Shown: positions 8,255 to 18,128, counted from the first letter of the stretch. The stretch: 64,000 nucleotides of DNA from Chryseobacterium sp. Bi04 (GCF_918698085.1 NZ_CAKKLP010000001.1:372001-436000); one strand, 5' to 3'. Made by a program: numbers and translations. Notes: generated by a model not told the origin, from the sequence alone.

Positions 8255-9730
8255 ATGCAGAATATCCAAGATTTAAAGGAAAAATTTTTTTTTGAATCCA
8301 AGAATATCATTGATAATCTGGACAAAATAAATAACGTAGACGAATTACTTTCCAAGCAAGATCTTGTGGATGAGCTTGCTAACAGGATTTCTTTTTTGAA
8401 ATTAATGGAAAAAAATATAGAATATTTCATTACTGAAGATCCTGTTCACCATTTTGAAAATAAGCATCATTCCTTTACATCCGGAGATATGGAATCTCAT
8501 GATTCCGGAAATGAGGTAACGGAAGAAGAAGCTATTTTTAATAATGAACTGAATGAGATTGATGAAAATGAAAATGATAACTTTGCCGCTGGAATTGAAG
8601 AAGAAGCAGTATTCAATAACCAGCTGAATGAAATCATGGAAAATGAATTCCATGAAAATATCATCAGCTTTGTGGATGAAAGCTATGAATACAAAAATGC
8701 AGATCAGCAGGAAACCTCACAGCATGGAGTAACAGAAGAGGAAACTGTTTTTAACAATCAATTGAATGAAATTGACGATAATGAGATCTCAGGAAGTGAA
8801 GCGGCAGTTTTAAGTTTTATAGATGAAGAAAAAGTACTTGCTAATGCTATTCCGGACTATGATGAGGATATTGATGATAGCATCTTTAATGAAAACATTA
8901 CGGAAGAAGAAGTACGGTTTACTAATGAGCTGAATGAAATAGAACGTTCTGAAGAGGAGGATGCTCAACAGGAAGACGAGATAAAGGATGAAGTATTTCT
9001 GGAGGAGTCAAAAGGGACTACAGAAAGGATCCCAAGTATTTTTGATACCGAAACCCTGGAAGACGAAATGTTGATTGAAGAAACTGAAGAAGAGTTTATT
9101 TCCTCAAAGACTTCAATAGAACAGGGAGAAATGGCTACAGAAACTTCCAATGTAGAGAATATTATAAGTGAGATAAAAAACGAACATCCTGAAGAAGAAA
9201 AGGAGGAGCAAATACTTGCAGAAGTTTATGACAGAAGAAAAATTGTTGAAATAGACAAGCCTATCCCTGAGGAAACAGAAAAACATCCTTCTGATGAAAG
9301 TTTTGAAAATTTAGATGCTTATCATCAGGAGAAAAAAATAAAATTAGCCAATATCAAAGGACTAAAAGCCGTTCAGTCTCTTTTTGACGATGACCCGTTA
9401 GAAAGAGAAATACCTAAAGAAGACCAGGCTCCGGTAGTGAAGGAGGAAACAGGAAGCATTTTGAAATCCAATATTCCTACCAATTTTATGGAAGCTGACA
9501 AACAAAAACCGGAATTCAAGCTGGATTTGAATGACAGAATTGCTTTTTCAAAGATGCTGTTTGATGGAAGTCAGACAGACCTTAATGAAACGGTAGCCCA
9601 GCTCAACCAGTTTAGAAGCATTGAAGAAGCAAAGGAATATCTGAGTGATCTTTATTATGCCAGAAAATGGAGTAAGGTGGATGAATATGCTCAGAGACTT
9701 TGGATATTGGTGGAAAATAAATTCTTATAA
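8255..9730 (+). CDS. hypothetical very acidic protein with four 18-residue repeats
   Basis: I do not recognise a characterised family. The 491-residue protein has no signal peptide or membrane helix, so it is probably cytoplasmic. An N-terminal coiled-coil-like helix (residues 1 to about 55) is followed by a long Glu/Asp-rich, probably disordered region. In it an 18-residue unit of the form [TI]EEExxFxNxLNEIxxxE occurs four times (residues 89-106, 114-131, 160-177, 216-233), spaced 25-56 residues apart. The last 90 residues are less acidic and predicted helical (LNDRIAFSKMLFDGSQ... YYARKWSKVDEYAQRLW) and may be the folded functional part. The stop lies two bases before the TTG start of rsmI, so the genes are probably co-transcribed. 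The repeats look like short linear binding motifs (inference). Confidence 0.85.
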   Translation: MQNIQDLKEKFFFESKNIIDNLDKINNVDELLSKQDLVDELANRISFLKLMEKNIEYFITEDPVHHFENKHHSFTSGDMESHDSGNEVTEEEAIFNNELNEIDENENDNFAAGIEEEAVFNNQLNEIMENEFHENIISFVDESYEYKNADQQETSQHGVTEEETVFNNQLNEIDDNEISGSEAAVLSFIDEEKVLANAIPDYDEDIDDSIFNENITEEEVRFTNELNEIERSEEEDAQQEDEIKDEVFLEESKGTTERIPSIFDTETLEDEMLIEETEEEFISSKTSIEQGEMATETSNVENIISEIKNEHPEEEKEEQILAEVYDRRKIVEIDKPIPEETEKHPSDESFENLDAYHQEKKIKLANIKGLKAVQSLFDDDPLEREIPKEDQAPVVKEETGSILKSNIPTNFMEADKQKPEFKLDLNDRIAFSKMLFDGSQTDLNETVAQLNQFRSIEEAKEYLSDLYYARKWSKVDEYAQRLWILVENKFL

Positions 9731-9732
9731 TT

Positions 9733-10407
9733 TTGAGCGGAATCTTATATTTTGTTCCTACTCCTGTAGGAAATTTGGAAGACATGACTTTTAGGGCAGT
9801 GAATGTTTTGAAAGAAGTTGATTATATTTTATGTGAAGATACTAGGACTTCCGGTATACTTTTAAAACATTTTGAGATCTCAAAACCTTTGAAATCTTAT
9901 CATTTGCATAATGAACATCAGGCAACTGAAAAAGTGATTGCCGATCTTAAAAGCGGTCAGAATATCGCCATTATTACAGATGCAGGAACTCCGGGAATTT
10001 CAGATCCCGGCTATTTACTGGCAAAAGCCGGAGCAGATAATGGCATAGAAATGATCTGTCTGCCGGGAGCTACGGCTCTGATTCCTGCTTTGGTGGTTTC
10101 AGGACTTCCCAATAATGAATTTCTCTTTGCAGGGTTCCTGCCCCAGAAAAAAGGGAGACAAACAAAGCTGAAACAGCTTGCTGAAGAAAAGAAAACGATT
10201 GTTCTGTATGAGAGTCCTCACAAGATCAATACTACATTAGAACAGATCAAAGAATTCTTTGGAGAAGAAACCAAAGCAAGCTTAAGCCGTGAAATCTCTA
10301 AAAAATTTGAAGAAACTAAACGGGGGACTATCAATGAATTAATTGAATTTTCCAAGAGTAAAACCTTAAAAGGGGAGATCGTTCTTATCGTCAATAATTC
10401 TATTTAA
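9733..10407 (+). CDS. rsmI: 16S rRNA (cytidine1402-2'-O)-methyltransferase RsmI
   Basis: RsmI 2'-O-methylates C1402 in the decoding centre of 16S rRNA. The 224-residue protein has the tetrapyrrole-methylase fold and family motifs: FVPTPVGNLEDMTFRA (about 7-22), CEDTRTSGILLKHF, the glycine-rich TDAGTPGISDPGY, PGATALIPALVVSGL, and the late SREISKKFEE segment. Translation must begin at TTG (9733-9735), because this is the only start that keeps the conserved N-terminal strand. Slightly shorter than E. coli RsmI but complete. It is flanked without gaps by the acidic-repeat gene and the WG-repeat gene. Confidence 0.95.
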   Translation: MSGILYFVPTPVGNLEDMTFRAVNVLKEVDYILCEDTRTSGILLKHFEISKPLKSYHLHNEHQATEKVIADLKSGQNIAIITDAGTPGISDPGYLLAKAGADNGIEMICLPGATALIPALVVSGLPNNEFLFAGFLPQKKGRQTKLKQLAEEKKTIVLYESPHKINTTLEQIKEFFGEETKASLSREISKKFEETKRGTINELIEFSKSKTLKGEIVLIVNNSI

Positions 10408-11919
10408 TTGAAAAAATTAGTTTTCGTATTGTGCTCCACTATTTGTGCAGCACAGTCTCATCAGTACACTAAAGTTCTTTTATCAAAAAAGATTGGAAAA
10501 GAGGTTAGCTCCTATTCGGAAGGATACGGAACGGTATATGATGCTGCTACCAGGAAACAGGGAATTGTAGACTCGTTGGGAACAATTACATTTGAATCTC
10601 CTTACAGAGGCAGTATTTATCATATTTTCAAAAACAGATTCGTTCTGCGGTCTGAAGAAGGAAGTAAAGCTACATCAGGAATTATTGATGAAAAAGGGAA
10701 TGAGCTGATTTCTTTGGATGAACAGGAATTTAATACGCCGTGGTTCAGCAGAGAACGGATTATTTCTTCCGGAAAGGATAAGGAAGCTGTTTATGATTAT
10801 AATGGGAAACAGATTATTCCTTATTCTGATAAAATAAGATTTGCAGCCAGGAACAGGTTTTTTGTTTTACAGAATAAGAAATGGCTGCTTTATGATTTTA
10901 ATGGCAGGCAGGTCACTGAAAGAGAATTCAGAGAAGATTACCACTTTGAAGAGGATAAAGCTTTGATTGTGAACGAAGAGGGGCAAAGTGAAATTATTGG
11001 ATTAGATGGAAATACGCTCCATCGGTTTTCAAAGAATATAACAGATATCAACGCGTATCCCTATCTTATTACAAAGAACAAAAATACAGGAAAATATGGT
11101 TTAATCGATCTCGATGAAAATACCATTGCTGAAGAGATTTACTCTGATATTACCCCTGAATATTTTGGAAAGAAAGAATATATCTATCTTAGAAAGAGCA
11201 ATAAAGCAACTATTTTTTTTAAGAAGGACCAGAAACTCTATCCCAGCAGTTTCAGGGATCTGGCTCCTTTATTTGATCGTCTTTTCAGTGTGTATAATGA
11301 TCAATCAAAGAAATCAGGAATTGTTGATGTAGAAGGTAATGTGATTATTCCTCAGGAATATGACTTTATCAAAAGTTTTGTCATCTCTGGAAATGATTTT
11401 ATTTATCTTAAAAAAGGAAATGAAGAAAAACTGCTGGATAAGGACCTTAAGAATATGCTACATGATGGTGATCAGATCCTTGGTTTTTATCCTAATAGCT
11501 TAATGATCAGAAAGCAGGATAAGTATTACAGGTTTTCATTGGGCAACCAATCGATGACAGAATTAAAGGATATTACCATGATCAAAGGCTTGGCTACAGA
11601 TTATTTTAATCTGCTTAATCAATATTCAAAACCGCTTGTATGCAAGAATAAAGATAATCTGTTTGGTATTTTAGATGAAGCAGGCAAAGAAATTGTTCCT
11701 TTTATATATGAAGATATTGTAGTATTTGAAAACTATGAAAATGAAATTGTTGTGAAGAAAGACGGCAGATACGGTGTTCTGAATTTTCAAAATGAACCTC
11801 TCCGGGAAATTATTTATGATACTTATTTTTGGGAAAAAGAAGTATTGAGGTTAGATAGAAACAAAAAATCTGACTTTATCTATTTTACAAGGTTCAAAAA
11901 TACGGCTACCCAACTTTAA
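10408..11919 (+). CDS. exported WG-repeat protein
   Basis: The 503-residue protein starts with a hydrophobic signal peptide (about residues 1-16, cut after CAAQ) and is then built from WG-type repeats. Each repeat is about 25-50 residues with a G[IL][IVL]D-x-x-GN core, for example GIVDSLG, GIIDEKGNE, GLIDLDEN, GIVDVEGNV, GILDEAGKE and YGVLNFQNE, often followed by [EI]IYD. WG repeats form beta-strand units found in many exported Bacteroidota proteins, with no fixed function. The TTG start directly abuts the rsmI stop (TAATTG), so reinitiation or coupling is likely. No sorting domain of the type IX system is evident. Confidence 0.88.
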   Translation: MKKLVFVLCSTICAAQSHQYTKVLLSKKIGKEVSSYSEGYGTVYDAATRKQGIVDSLGTITFESPYRGSIYHIFKNRFVLRSEEGSKATSGIIDEKGNELISLDEQEFNTPWFSRERIISSGKDKEAVYDYNGKQIIPYSDKIRFAARNRFFVLQNKKWLLYDFNGRQVTEREFREDYHFEEDKALIVNEEGQSEIIGLDGNTLHRFSKNITDINAYPYLITKNKNTGKYGLIDLDENTIAEEIYSDITPEYFGKKEYIYLRKSNKATIFFKKDQKLYPSSFRDLAPLFDRLFSVYNDQSKKSGIVDVEGNVIIPQEYDFIKSFVISGNDFIYLKKGNEEKLLDKDLKNMLHDGDQILGFYPNSLMIRKQDKYYRFSLGNQSMTELKDITMIKGLATDYFNLLNQYSKPLVCKNKDNLFGILDEAGKEIVPFIYEDIVVFENYENEIVVKKDGRYGVLNFQNEPLREIIYDTYFWEKEVLRLDRNKKSDFIYFTRFKNTATQL

Positions 11920-12087
11920 TAAACTGAAAACTGATAAAAAAAGACAGTAATTTAATGATTTGAATGCGTTGCATGACAATTTATAATATCTTTGCAAACC
12001 GTTTAATTCTGGAAAAGAATTATAGATTGAAAATGAGTCAGCATTCATAAGCTGAATGAGTTATAAAGAAAATAATTGTCAATAAAT
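11920..12087 (+). promoter_or_regulatory. fabG upstream region with Bacteroidota -7 element
   Basis: TATCTTTG at 11987-11994 matches the TAnnTTTG -7 box of the Bacteroidota sigma factor, 93 bases before the fabG ATG. A TTG lies 15 bases upstream (11969-11971) and another 24 bases upstream (11960-11962). Neither spacing is ideal for the -33 element, so the upstream half is uncertain. The leader would be about 85 bases. Confidence 0.45.
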
Positions 12088-12831
12088 ATGAAACTATTAG
12101 AAGGAAAAGTAGCACTAATTACCGGAGCTACAAGAGGAATCGGGAAAGGGATTGCTGAAGTATTTGCACAGCATGGTGCAAAAGTAGCATTTACTTACGC
12201 CGGCTCTGTAGACAAAGCTAAAGAATTAGAAGCATCTTTAAGTTCTGTAACCCAAATTAAAGGATATCAGTCTGATGCATCGGATTATGATGCTGCCCAG
12301 CAATTGGTAGATGATGTAATGAAGGAGTTTGGGCAAATTGATATTTTGATAAACAATGCCGGGATTACAAAAGATAACCTGCTGTTGAGAATGTCTAAAG
12401 AAGATTGGGATCAGGTGTTGAGAGTAAATTTAGATTCAGTTTTTAACCTTACAAAAGCAGTGATTAAACCAATGATGAAGGCAAGAACAGGATCTATTAT
12501 CAATATGACTTCCGTAGTCGGAATAAAAGGACATGCAGGACAGGCAAACTATGCCGCTTCTAAAGCGGGTGTAATCGGATTCACAAAATCTGTTGCTCTG
12601 GAACTGGGATCCAGAAATATCAGATGTAATGCTATTGCTCCGGGATTCATTGAAACGGAAATGACGGCTGTTTTAGACGAGAAAATAGTCCAGGAATGGA
12701 GAGAAGGTATTCCAATGAAAAGAGGAGGACAGCCTGCAGATGTTGCTAATGCCTGTGTATTTTTAGGAAGTGACATGGCTTCTTATATATCCGGACAGAC
12801 GCTAAACGTTGACGGGGGTATGTTAACTTAA
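12088..12831 (+). CDS. fabG: 3-oxoacyl-[acyl-carrier-protein] reductase FabG
   Basis: FabG is the NADPH-dependent reductase of type II fatty acid synthesis and converts 3-ketoacyl-ACP to 3-hydroxyacyl-ACP. The 247-residue short-chain dehydrogenase has the nucleotide-binding TGATRGIG (12-19), the NNAGIT block, and the catalytic triad Ser142, Tyr155 and Lys159 (YAASK). The late IAPGFIETEMT segment and C-terminal GQTLNVDGGM are diagnostic. The ATG at 12088 is preferred over an upstream in-frame TTG at 12076, because it gives the standard N-terminus MKLLEGKVALITG. It appears monocistronic: a promoter-like element precedes it and a strong terminator follows. Confidence 0.93.
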   Translation: MKLLEGKVALITGATRGIGKGIAEVFAQHGAKVAFTYAGSVDKAKELEASLSSVTQIKGYQSDASDYDAAQQLVDDVMKEFGQIDILINNAGITKDNLLLRMSKEDWDQVLRVNLDSVFNLTKAVIKPMMKARTGSIINMTSVVGIKGHAGQANYAASKAGVIGFTKSVALELGSRNIRCNAIAPGFIETEMTAVLDEKIVQEWREGIPMKRGGQPADVANACVFLGSDMASYISGQTLNVDGGMLT

Positions 12832-12838
12832 AAATAGT

Positions 12839-12871
12839 AAAAAGGCTGCACATCATGTGCAGCCTTTTTTT
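12839..12871. terminator. Rho-independent terminator, fabG / guaC convergent
   Basis: A perfect 9-bp GC-rich stem, GGCTGCACA / TGTGCAGCC (12844-12852 with 12856-12864), has a 3-base loop and is followed by seven T. The preceding A-rich run makes it usable for the opposite strand as well, so it probably ends both fabG and guaC transcripts. Confidence 0.9.
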
Positions 12872-12914
12872 ATTCTTCCACTGCTCATCCGGCAGTCTCT
12901 AAAAATGATAAGGA

Positions 12915-13955
12915 TCAGTCTTTAAAAACCTGGTTTTCCTGTTCCTGAACTCTGATAAAAGTAGTTCTTTTGGAAAGCTGCTTAAGTTTGGAAGCCCCCA
13001 CATAAGTACAGGTAGATCTTACCCCTCCTAAAATATCTTTTACGGTTTCTGATACAGGACCTTTATAGGCTACTTTCACCGTTTTTCCTTCAGAAGCACG
13101 ATACTCTGCAACCCCTCCAGAATGTTTATCCATAGCTGTTTTTGAACTCATACCATAAAACAAACGGAATTTCTTACCATTTTCCTCTACCATTTCGCCA
13201 CCGCTTTCATCATGTCCGGCAAACATACCTCCAAGCATCACAAAATCTGCTCCGCCACCAAAGGCTTTAGCCACATCGCCGGGAACCTTACAGCCTCCGT
13301 CTGCTATAATGTGTCCTCCCAGACCGTGAGCCGCATCTGCGCACTCAATGATAGCTGAAAGCTGAGGATATCCTACCCCTGTTTTTACTCTTGTTGTACA
13401 AACTGAACCGGGGCCTATTCCTACTTTAATGATATCTGCCCCTACCAAAAGAAGCTCTTCCACCATCTCTCCGGTGACCACATTTCCCGCTATAATAATT
13501 TTGTCCGGAAAATTGGCTCTTGCTTTCTTCACAAATCCAACGAAATGCTCCGAATAACCATTAGCTACATCGATGCAGAGAAACTCAATTTTTGGATGCT
13601 TTTCAAGAATCTGTCTGATTTTTTCTTCATCTGCTTTTCCCGTACCGGTACTTAATGCGATATACTGATAAATACTTTCAGGCTGGTTTACAAGAAACTC
13701 ACTCCATTCTTCAGTGGTATAGTGTTTATGAATGGCTGTAATTATTTTTTCTTTTGCCAGTTCCACAGCCATTTCAAAAGTACCAACCGTATCCATATTA
13801 GCTGCGATAACGGGAACTCCATTCCATTTTTTCTGAGAATGCCGGAAAATAAATTCTCTTTCCAGATTAACTTCTGACCGGGACTTTAAGGTAGAACGTT
13901 TGGGACGGAACATTACATCCTTGAACCCCAGTTTTATTTCATATTCTATACGCAT
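12915..13955 (-). CDS. guaC: GMP reductase
   Basis: GuaC reductively deaminates GMP to IMP with NADPH, returning guanine nucleotides to the purine pool. The 346-residue protein is a TIM-barrel IMPDH/GMPR enzyme. It has the GuaC-specific N-terminus ([20 protein letters not shown]) and no CBS domains. The active-site loop GPGSVCTTR carries the catalytic Cys at residue 186. The [10 protein letters not shown] segment follows. The ATG at 13955 matches the family start; an in-frame ATG at 13997 would add an unlikely 14 residues. GMP reductase is chosen over IMP dehydrogenase from length and the N-terminal signature. Confidence 0.93.
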   Translation of the reverse strand: MRIEYEIKLGFKDVMFRPKRSTLKSRSEVNLEREFIFRHSQKKWNGVPVIAANMDTVGTFEMAVELAKEKIITAIHKHYTTEEWSEFLVNQPESIYQYIALSTGTGKADEEKIRQILEKHPKIEFLCIDVANGYSEHFVGFVKKARANFPDKIIIAGNVVTGEMVEELLLVGADIIKVGIGPGSVCTTRVKTGVGYPQLSAIIECADAAHGLGGHIIADGGCKVPGDVAKAFGGGADFVMLGGMFAGHDESGGEMVEENGKKFRLFYGMSSKTAMDKHSGGVAEYRASEGKTVKVAYKGPVSETVKDILGGVRSTCTYVGASKLKQLSKRTTFIRVQEQENQVFKD

Positions 13956-14016
13956 TTTATAATTATTTGTCAGAATAAAGGTAGTAAATAATCTCAAATA
14001 GATTATTTTTGAAGCA

Positions 14017-14757
14017 ATGGATTTTCCTGTAACTTTTCATATTTTCGGTACAACAATCCTTGCACATCCTCTTTTTGAGACCGCCGGGATGTTTTTGGGT
14101 ATGCGGTATTATTTTTACCTTAAAAGAAAGTCTAAAGAAAAGCTTAGTTTCAATATTTCCGCTGCTGTATTAATAGGGGCAACAGCAGGAGCTTTAATAG
14201 GTTCCAAGCTGATAGGAAACCTCGAAAATCCTTATACATTATTCGAAAATTTCAGCTTTAAAAGATTTTGGTCCAACAATACGATTGTGGGTGGCCTTGC
14301 TTTTGGGTTAATAGGGGTGGAGCTGGCAAAAAAAATAATAAAACATAAAGAAAGCACCGGAGACTTAATTGTTTTTCCTTTAATGCTTGCCATAATGATC
14401 GGAAGAATCGGTTGCTTCCTTACGGGAATTCATGAAGAAACCTATGGAATTCCTACCGATTCAATCTTTGGAATGCATTTGGGAGACCAATATCTAAGGC
14501 ATCCTGTAGCGCTTTATGAGATTGCATTTCTATTTATTTTATGGATAGCTTTACACTATATTCAGCGCTTGAAGAAATACCCTTCAGGATTTGTTTTTCA
14601 GGTTTTTATGCTGAGTTATTTTACTTTCAGATTGCTGCTGGATTTTATTAAGCCCAGAGTAGAAATTGCCGGAAATTTGGGAACAATACAAATTGTGTGT
14701 GTATGTGTAATTATTTATTACATTTATATTATCAAAAATACCAAATCCTTATATTAA
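14017..14757 (+). CDS. Lgt-like (prolipoprotein diacylglyceryl transferase family) membrane protein
   Basis: This is a 246-residue polytopic membrane protein with about six or seven hydrophobic segments and the Lgt family layout: an N-terminal amphipathic stretch, a glycine-rich second helix, a central signature loop and RHPVALYE. Lgt moves diacylglycerol from phosphatidylglycerol to the lipobox cysteine of prolipoproteins. The signature loop, however, reads [13 protein letters not shown] instead of the usual GRIGNFINGE, so two conserved Asn are replaced by Cys and Thr. The protein is also somewhat short. It may therefore be a paralog with a different lipid-transfer role rather than the housekeeping Lgt. 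It starts a tight set with a small membrane protein and a radical SAM protein, which suggests a joint function. Confidence 0.75.
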   Translation: MDFPVTFHIFGTTILAHPLFETAGMFLGMRYYFYLKRKSKEKLSFNISAAVLIGATAGALIGSKLIGNLENPYTLFENFSFKRFWSNNTIVGGLAFGLIGVELAKKIIKHKESTGDLIVFPLMLAIMIGRIGCFLTGIHEETYGIPTDSIFGMHLGDQYLRHPVALYEIAFLFILWIALHYIQRLKKYPSGFVFQVFMLSYFTFRLLLDFIKPRVEIAGNLGTIQIVCVCVIIYYIYIIKNTKSLY

Positions 14758-14768
14758 AAATATTCACG

Positions 14769-15002
14769 ATGAAATCTTTAACAATTTTAGAAGTGGGCAA
14801 TATGGCCGGTGTCGTCATCATGATCATTGGAATGATTATTTTGGGTGCTTTGTTTATTTCTCTGGTAGTCACTTTGATCACGAAAGTAATCTATGAATGG
14901 AAAGGAGACCGGAAATTCAGTAAAAAACAATTTATACAAACTATGGTAATCTGTATTTTAATCTGCGGTTTGATTAGCGGATATATCTGCGGAGGACTTT
15001 AA
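14769..15002 (+). CDS. small two-helix membrane protein
   Basis: The 77-residue protein has two strongly hydrophobic segments (about residues 12-39 and 58-75). A charged loop between them (YEWKGDRKFSKKQF) favours a hairpin with the loop in the cytoplasm. I do not recognise a family. It lies 11 bases after the Lgt-like gene and 9 bases before the radical SAM gene, so it belongs to the same transcript and may anchor or assist one of them. The start used here (ATG at 14769) removes residues that overlap the upstream gene. Confidence 0.7.
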   Translation: MKSLTILEVGNMAGVVIMIIGMIILGALFISLVVTLITKVIYEWKGDRKFSKKQFIQTMVICILICGLISGYICGGL

Positions 15003-15011
15003 CATTAAAAT

Positions 15012-16415
15012 ATGCCAGTAAGAAACTATACGTATTACGATTATACGATAAGCCTTTGCCCCGAATGTCTTAAAAGAGTAGGAGCTAAGATTATTATTGA
15101 GGATGAAACTGTTTTTATGACGAAAAGATGTCCTGACCATGGCTTCTTTAAGACAAAAATAGCCTCGGATGTGCAGTATTATAAAAACATAAGAAACTAT
15201 AACAAAGCTTCGGAAATGCCCCATCATTTCGGAACAGATGTGGAGTACGGATGTCCTTATGACTGCGGACTTTGTGTAGATCACGAGCAGCATAGCTGTC
15301 TTTCTATAGTAGAAGTTACGGACCGGTGTAATTTAACCTGTCCTACATGTTATGCCATGTCTTCTCCTCACTATGGAAGCCACAGAAGTCTGGAGGAAAT
15401 AGAAGCGATGTTTGATATTATCGTTAAAAATGAAGGCGAACCGGATGTTGTTCAGATTAGTGGAGGAGAACCCACCATACATCCTGAGTTTTTTAAAATT
15501 ATGGATATTGCCAAATCGAAACCCATAAAACATTTAATGTTAAATACCAATGGGATAAGAATAGCCAATGATCCGGGGTTTGCCGAAAAACTGGCGACCT
15601 ATGCTCCGGAATTTGAGGTATATCTTCAGTTTGATTCATTTAAGCCTGAAGTGTTGGAGGACTTCAGGGGAAAAGACCTTACGGCGGTAAGAATGAAAGC
15701 CCTGGAGAAACTCAATGCACTTAACCTTTCCACCACACTGGTTATTGTACTTCAAAAAGATAAAAATATAGATGAGATCGGTAAGATCATTGAGTTTGCT
15801 CTGAAACAGAAATGTGTACGAGGAATTACTTTCCAACCTGTAGAAATTGCAGGAAGAAACAGGGAAGATTCTTCCCATGAGAAAATTACCTTAACAGAGG
15901 TAAGACAGGAAATTCTCAATCAGTTCCCGCTATTAAATTCTGATGATATCATCCCTGTTCCCTGTAATCCGGATGCTCTGGCCATGGGATATATTTTAAA
16001 ATTAGAAGGAGAGACAATCCCTTTAACCCGATATATCAATCCTGCTGATCTTCTGAATAATGAATCTAAAAACACCATTGTTTACGAACAGGATGAAGGA
16101 CTTCAGATGCAGCTGCTGGATATATTCAGTACGGGAATTTCAGTAGATAAAGTAAAGCCTAAAGTGAACCAGCTACTCTGCTGCCTTCCGGAAGTATGTG
16201 CTCCCAATTTTGATTATGATAACCTGTTCAGAATTATCATTATGAATTTTATGGATGCCCATGATTTCGACGTCCGTGCGGTAAAAAAATCCTGTGTACA
16301 TATTGTCAATAAGGATCTGAAATTGATCCCATTTGAAACAATGAATCTTTTCTACCGAGATGATAAGAAAAATTATCTGGAAGAGCTGAGAAAAGAGGAT
16401 AAAGTATTGTTTTAA
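15012..16415 (+). CDS. radical SAM protein of the MJ0619 / tetraether lipid synthase-like group
   Basis: The 467-residue protein has a classical radical SAM site, CNLTCPTC (Cys106, Cys110, Cys113), which holds the SAM-cleaving [4Fe-4S] cluster, and the downstream ISGGEP motif. Ahead of it is a cysteine-rich region (Cys16, Cys19, Cys40, then CPYDCGLC at 81-88 and Cys96). More cysteines follow near the C-terminus (LLCCLPEVC, SCVHIV). This pattern, especially PYDCGLC followed by a short spacer and the TDRCN core, is what I recall for MJ0619-type proteins, which include archaeal tetraether lipid synthase and related bacterial lipid-modifying enzymes. The lipid-type neighbour upstream supports a membrane-lipid substrate, but this is inference. 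A terminator follows directly. Confidence 0.8.
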   Translation: MPVRNYTYYDYTISLCPECLKRVGAKIIIEDETVFMTKRCPDHGFFKTKIASDVQYYKNIRNYNKASEMPHHFGTDVEYGCPYDCGLCVDHEQHSCLSIVEVTDRCNLTCPTCYAMSSPHYGSHRSLEEIEAMFDIIVKNEGEPDVVQISGGEPTIHPEFFKIMDIAKSKPIKHLMLNTNGIRIANDPGFAEKLATYAPEFEVYLQFDSFKPEVLEDFRGKDLTAVRMKALEKLNALNLSTTLVIVLQKDKNIDEIGKIIEFALKQKCVRGITFQPVEIAGRNREDSSHEKITLTEVRQEILNQFPLLNSDDIIPVPCNPDALAMGYILKLEGETIPLTRYINPADLLNNESKNTIVYEQDEGLQMQLLDIFSTGISVDKVKPKVNQLLCCLPEVCAPNFDYDNLFRIIIMNFMDAHDFDVRAVKKSCVHIVNKDLKLIPFETMNLFYRDDKKNYLEELRKEDKVLF

Positions 16416-16426
16416 CTGAATCGGAA

Positions 16427-16463
16427 AAAAATAAGAGACGTAAAATCATTTTACGTCTCTTTT
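16427..16463. terminator. Rho-independent terminator, radical SAM gene / surE convergent
   Basis: A 13-bp nearly perfect stem (16434-16446 paired with 16448-16460, around AGAGACGTAAAA) is followed by T residues on the plus strand. An A run before it gives a U tract on the minus strand, so it can serve both converging genes. Confidence 0.85.
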
Positions 16464-16496
16464 ATATGTTTTTAAAACTGTTCGTAATAGAAACTG

Positions 16497-17285
16497 TTAT
16501 TTAACTTCCGGAATAGGGTCAAAAGTCATTACCTCTCCGAGTGTATTCATATACTCATAGGCTGTCATGTCAAATTTCACCGGTACAATAGAAATATATC
16601 CGTTGGCCAAAGCTGTCTCATCGGCATCTTCAGATTCATCCATATTATTGAAATATCCTGTAAGCCAGTAATATTTTTTTCCGTGTGGATTTACTCTTTC
16701 ATCAAAGCTTTCTTCCCATTTCGCATGAGCCTGTTTGCAGACTTTTATGCCTTTTATTTCTTCCGCCGGCAGTTTGGGAATATTGACATTCAGTACAATT
16801 CCTTTAGGCATAGGCTTTTCAAGAGTCCTTCTGACTATATTCTGAATAAATTCTTTAGCCTGGGTAAAATCTGCCTCCCAGCTGAAATCCAGTAATGAAA
16901 ATCCAATTGCAGGGATTCCCTCCACTCCGGCTTCCACAGCAGCAGACATCGTCCCCGAATAGATCACATTAATAGAAGAATTAGCCCCGTGATTAATTCC
17001 TGAAACAACAATGTCCGGCCTTCTTATCAAAATTTTGTCAAGAGCCATTTTTACACAGTCTACAGGAGTTCCACTACAGGAAAAATCTTTCTGTGGGCCT
17101 TCAAGGGTAACTTCTTCGTAGCTTAGGGTAGAATTAATGGTAATAGCGTGGCCTTTTCCACTTTGGGGAGAATTAGGGGCTACAACAACAACTTCTCCGA
17201 TTTCATTCATAAAATTTACAAGATTTCTGATACCAGGAGCTGTAATTCCATCATCATTAGTAACCAGAATAAGTGGTCTTTCCAT
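16497..17285 (-). CDS. surE: 5'/3'-nucleotidase SurE
   Basis: SurE is a metal-dependent nucleoside-monophosphate phosphatase linked to stationary-phase survival. The 262-residue protein shows the hallmark N-terminal metal site TNDDGITAPG (Asp11, Asp12). It also has the VAPNSPQSGKGHAIT loop, the CSGTPVDCVKMAL segment, the SGINHGANSS motif and YSGTMSAAVEG-type helix start. These are all in family order. It converges on the radical SAM gene. No operon partner is visible upstream within 300 bases. Confidence 0.95.
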   Translation of the reverse strand: MERPLILVTNDDGITAPGIRNLVNFMNEIGEVVVVAPNSPQSGKGHAITINSTLSYEEVTLEGPQKDFSCSGTPVDCVKMALDKILIRRPDIVVSGINHGANSSINVIYSGTMSAAVEAGVEGIPAIGFSLLDFSWEADFTQAKEFIQNIVRRTLEKPMPKGIVLNVNIPKLPAEEIKGIKVCKQAHAKWEESFDERVNPHGKKYYWLTGYFNNMDESEDADETALANGYISIVPVKFDMTAYEYMNTLGEVMTFDPIPEVK

Positions 17286-17605
17286 AAAATATTTTAATTT
17301 TTTAATAATATGAAGTGCAGTTTGTCCAATTATTTAATCAGGACAAAAAGAAATTTCAACACATCAAATGTAGTTAAAAATAACCTGTTATAAAATATCT
17401 GCCGAGTTATAAATACATCATATTTTTAAGAAAAAATTAAAAATAGTCATAAAATGGGGTGTTTTCTGACAGGAAATATCAGAAAAGGGTCAGTACGAAG
17501 GGATGCCTTTCAGTGAAACTGTAACAGATTTTATCTTTGAAAATAATATCCATACAATCTCACCGAAATTTACATCTTTTTAAAGTTTAATAATTTGAGT
17601 AAGGC
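17286..17605. other. intergenic, no gene recognised
   Basis: These 320 bases lie between the surE start and the small membrane peptide gene. They are AT-rich with stops in all frames I read. The surE promoter must lie here on the minus strand, but I could not place a convincing TAnnTTTG box. Confidence 0.5.

Positions 17606-18128
<523 letters not shown>

Noticed and set aside
14017..14757. Calling this gene the housekeeping lgt
   Set aside because: The signature loop lacks two conserved Asn residues and the gene is linked to a radical SAM unit, so only family membership is claimed.
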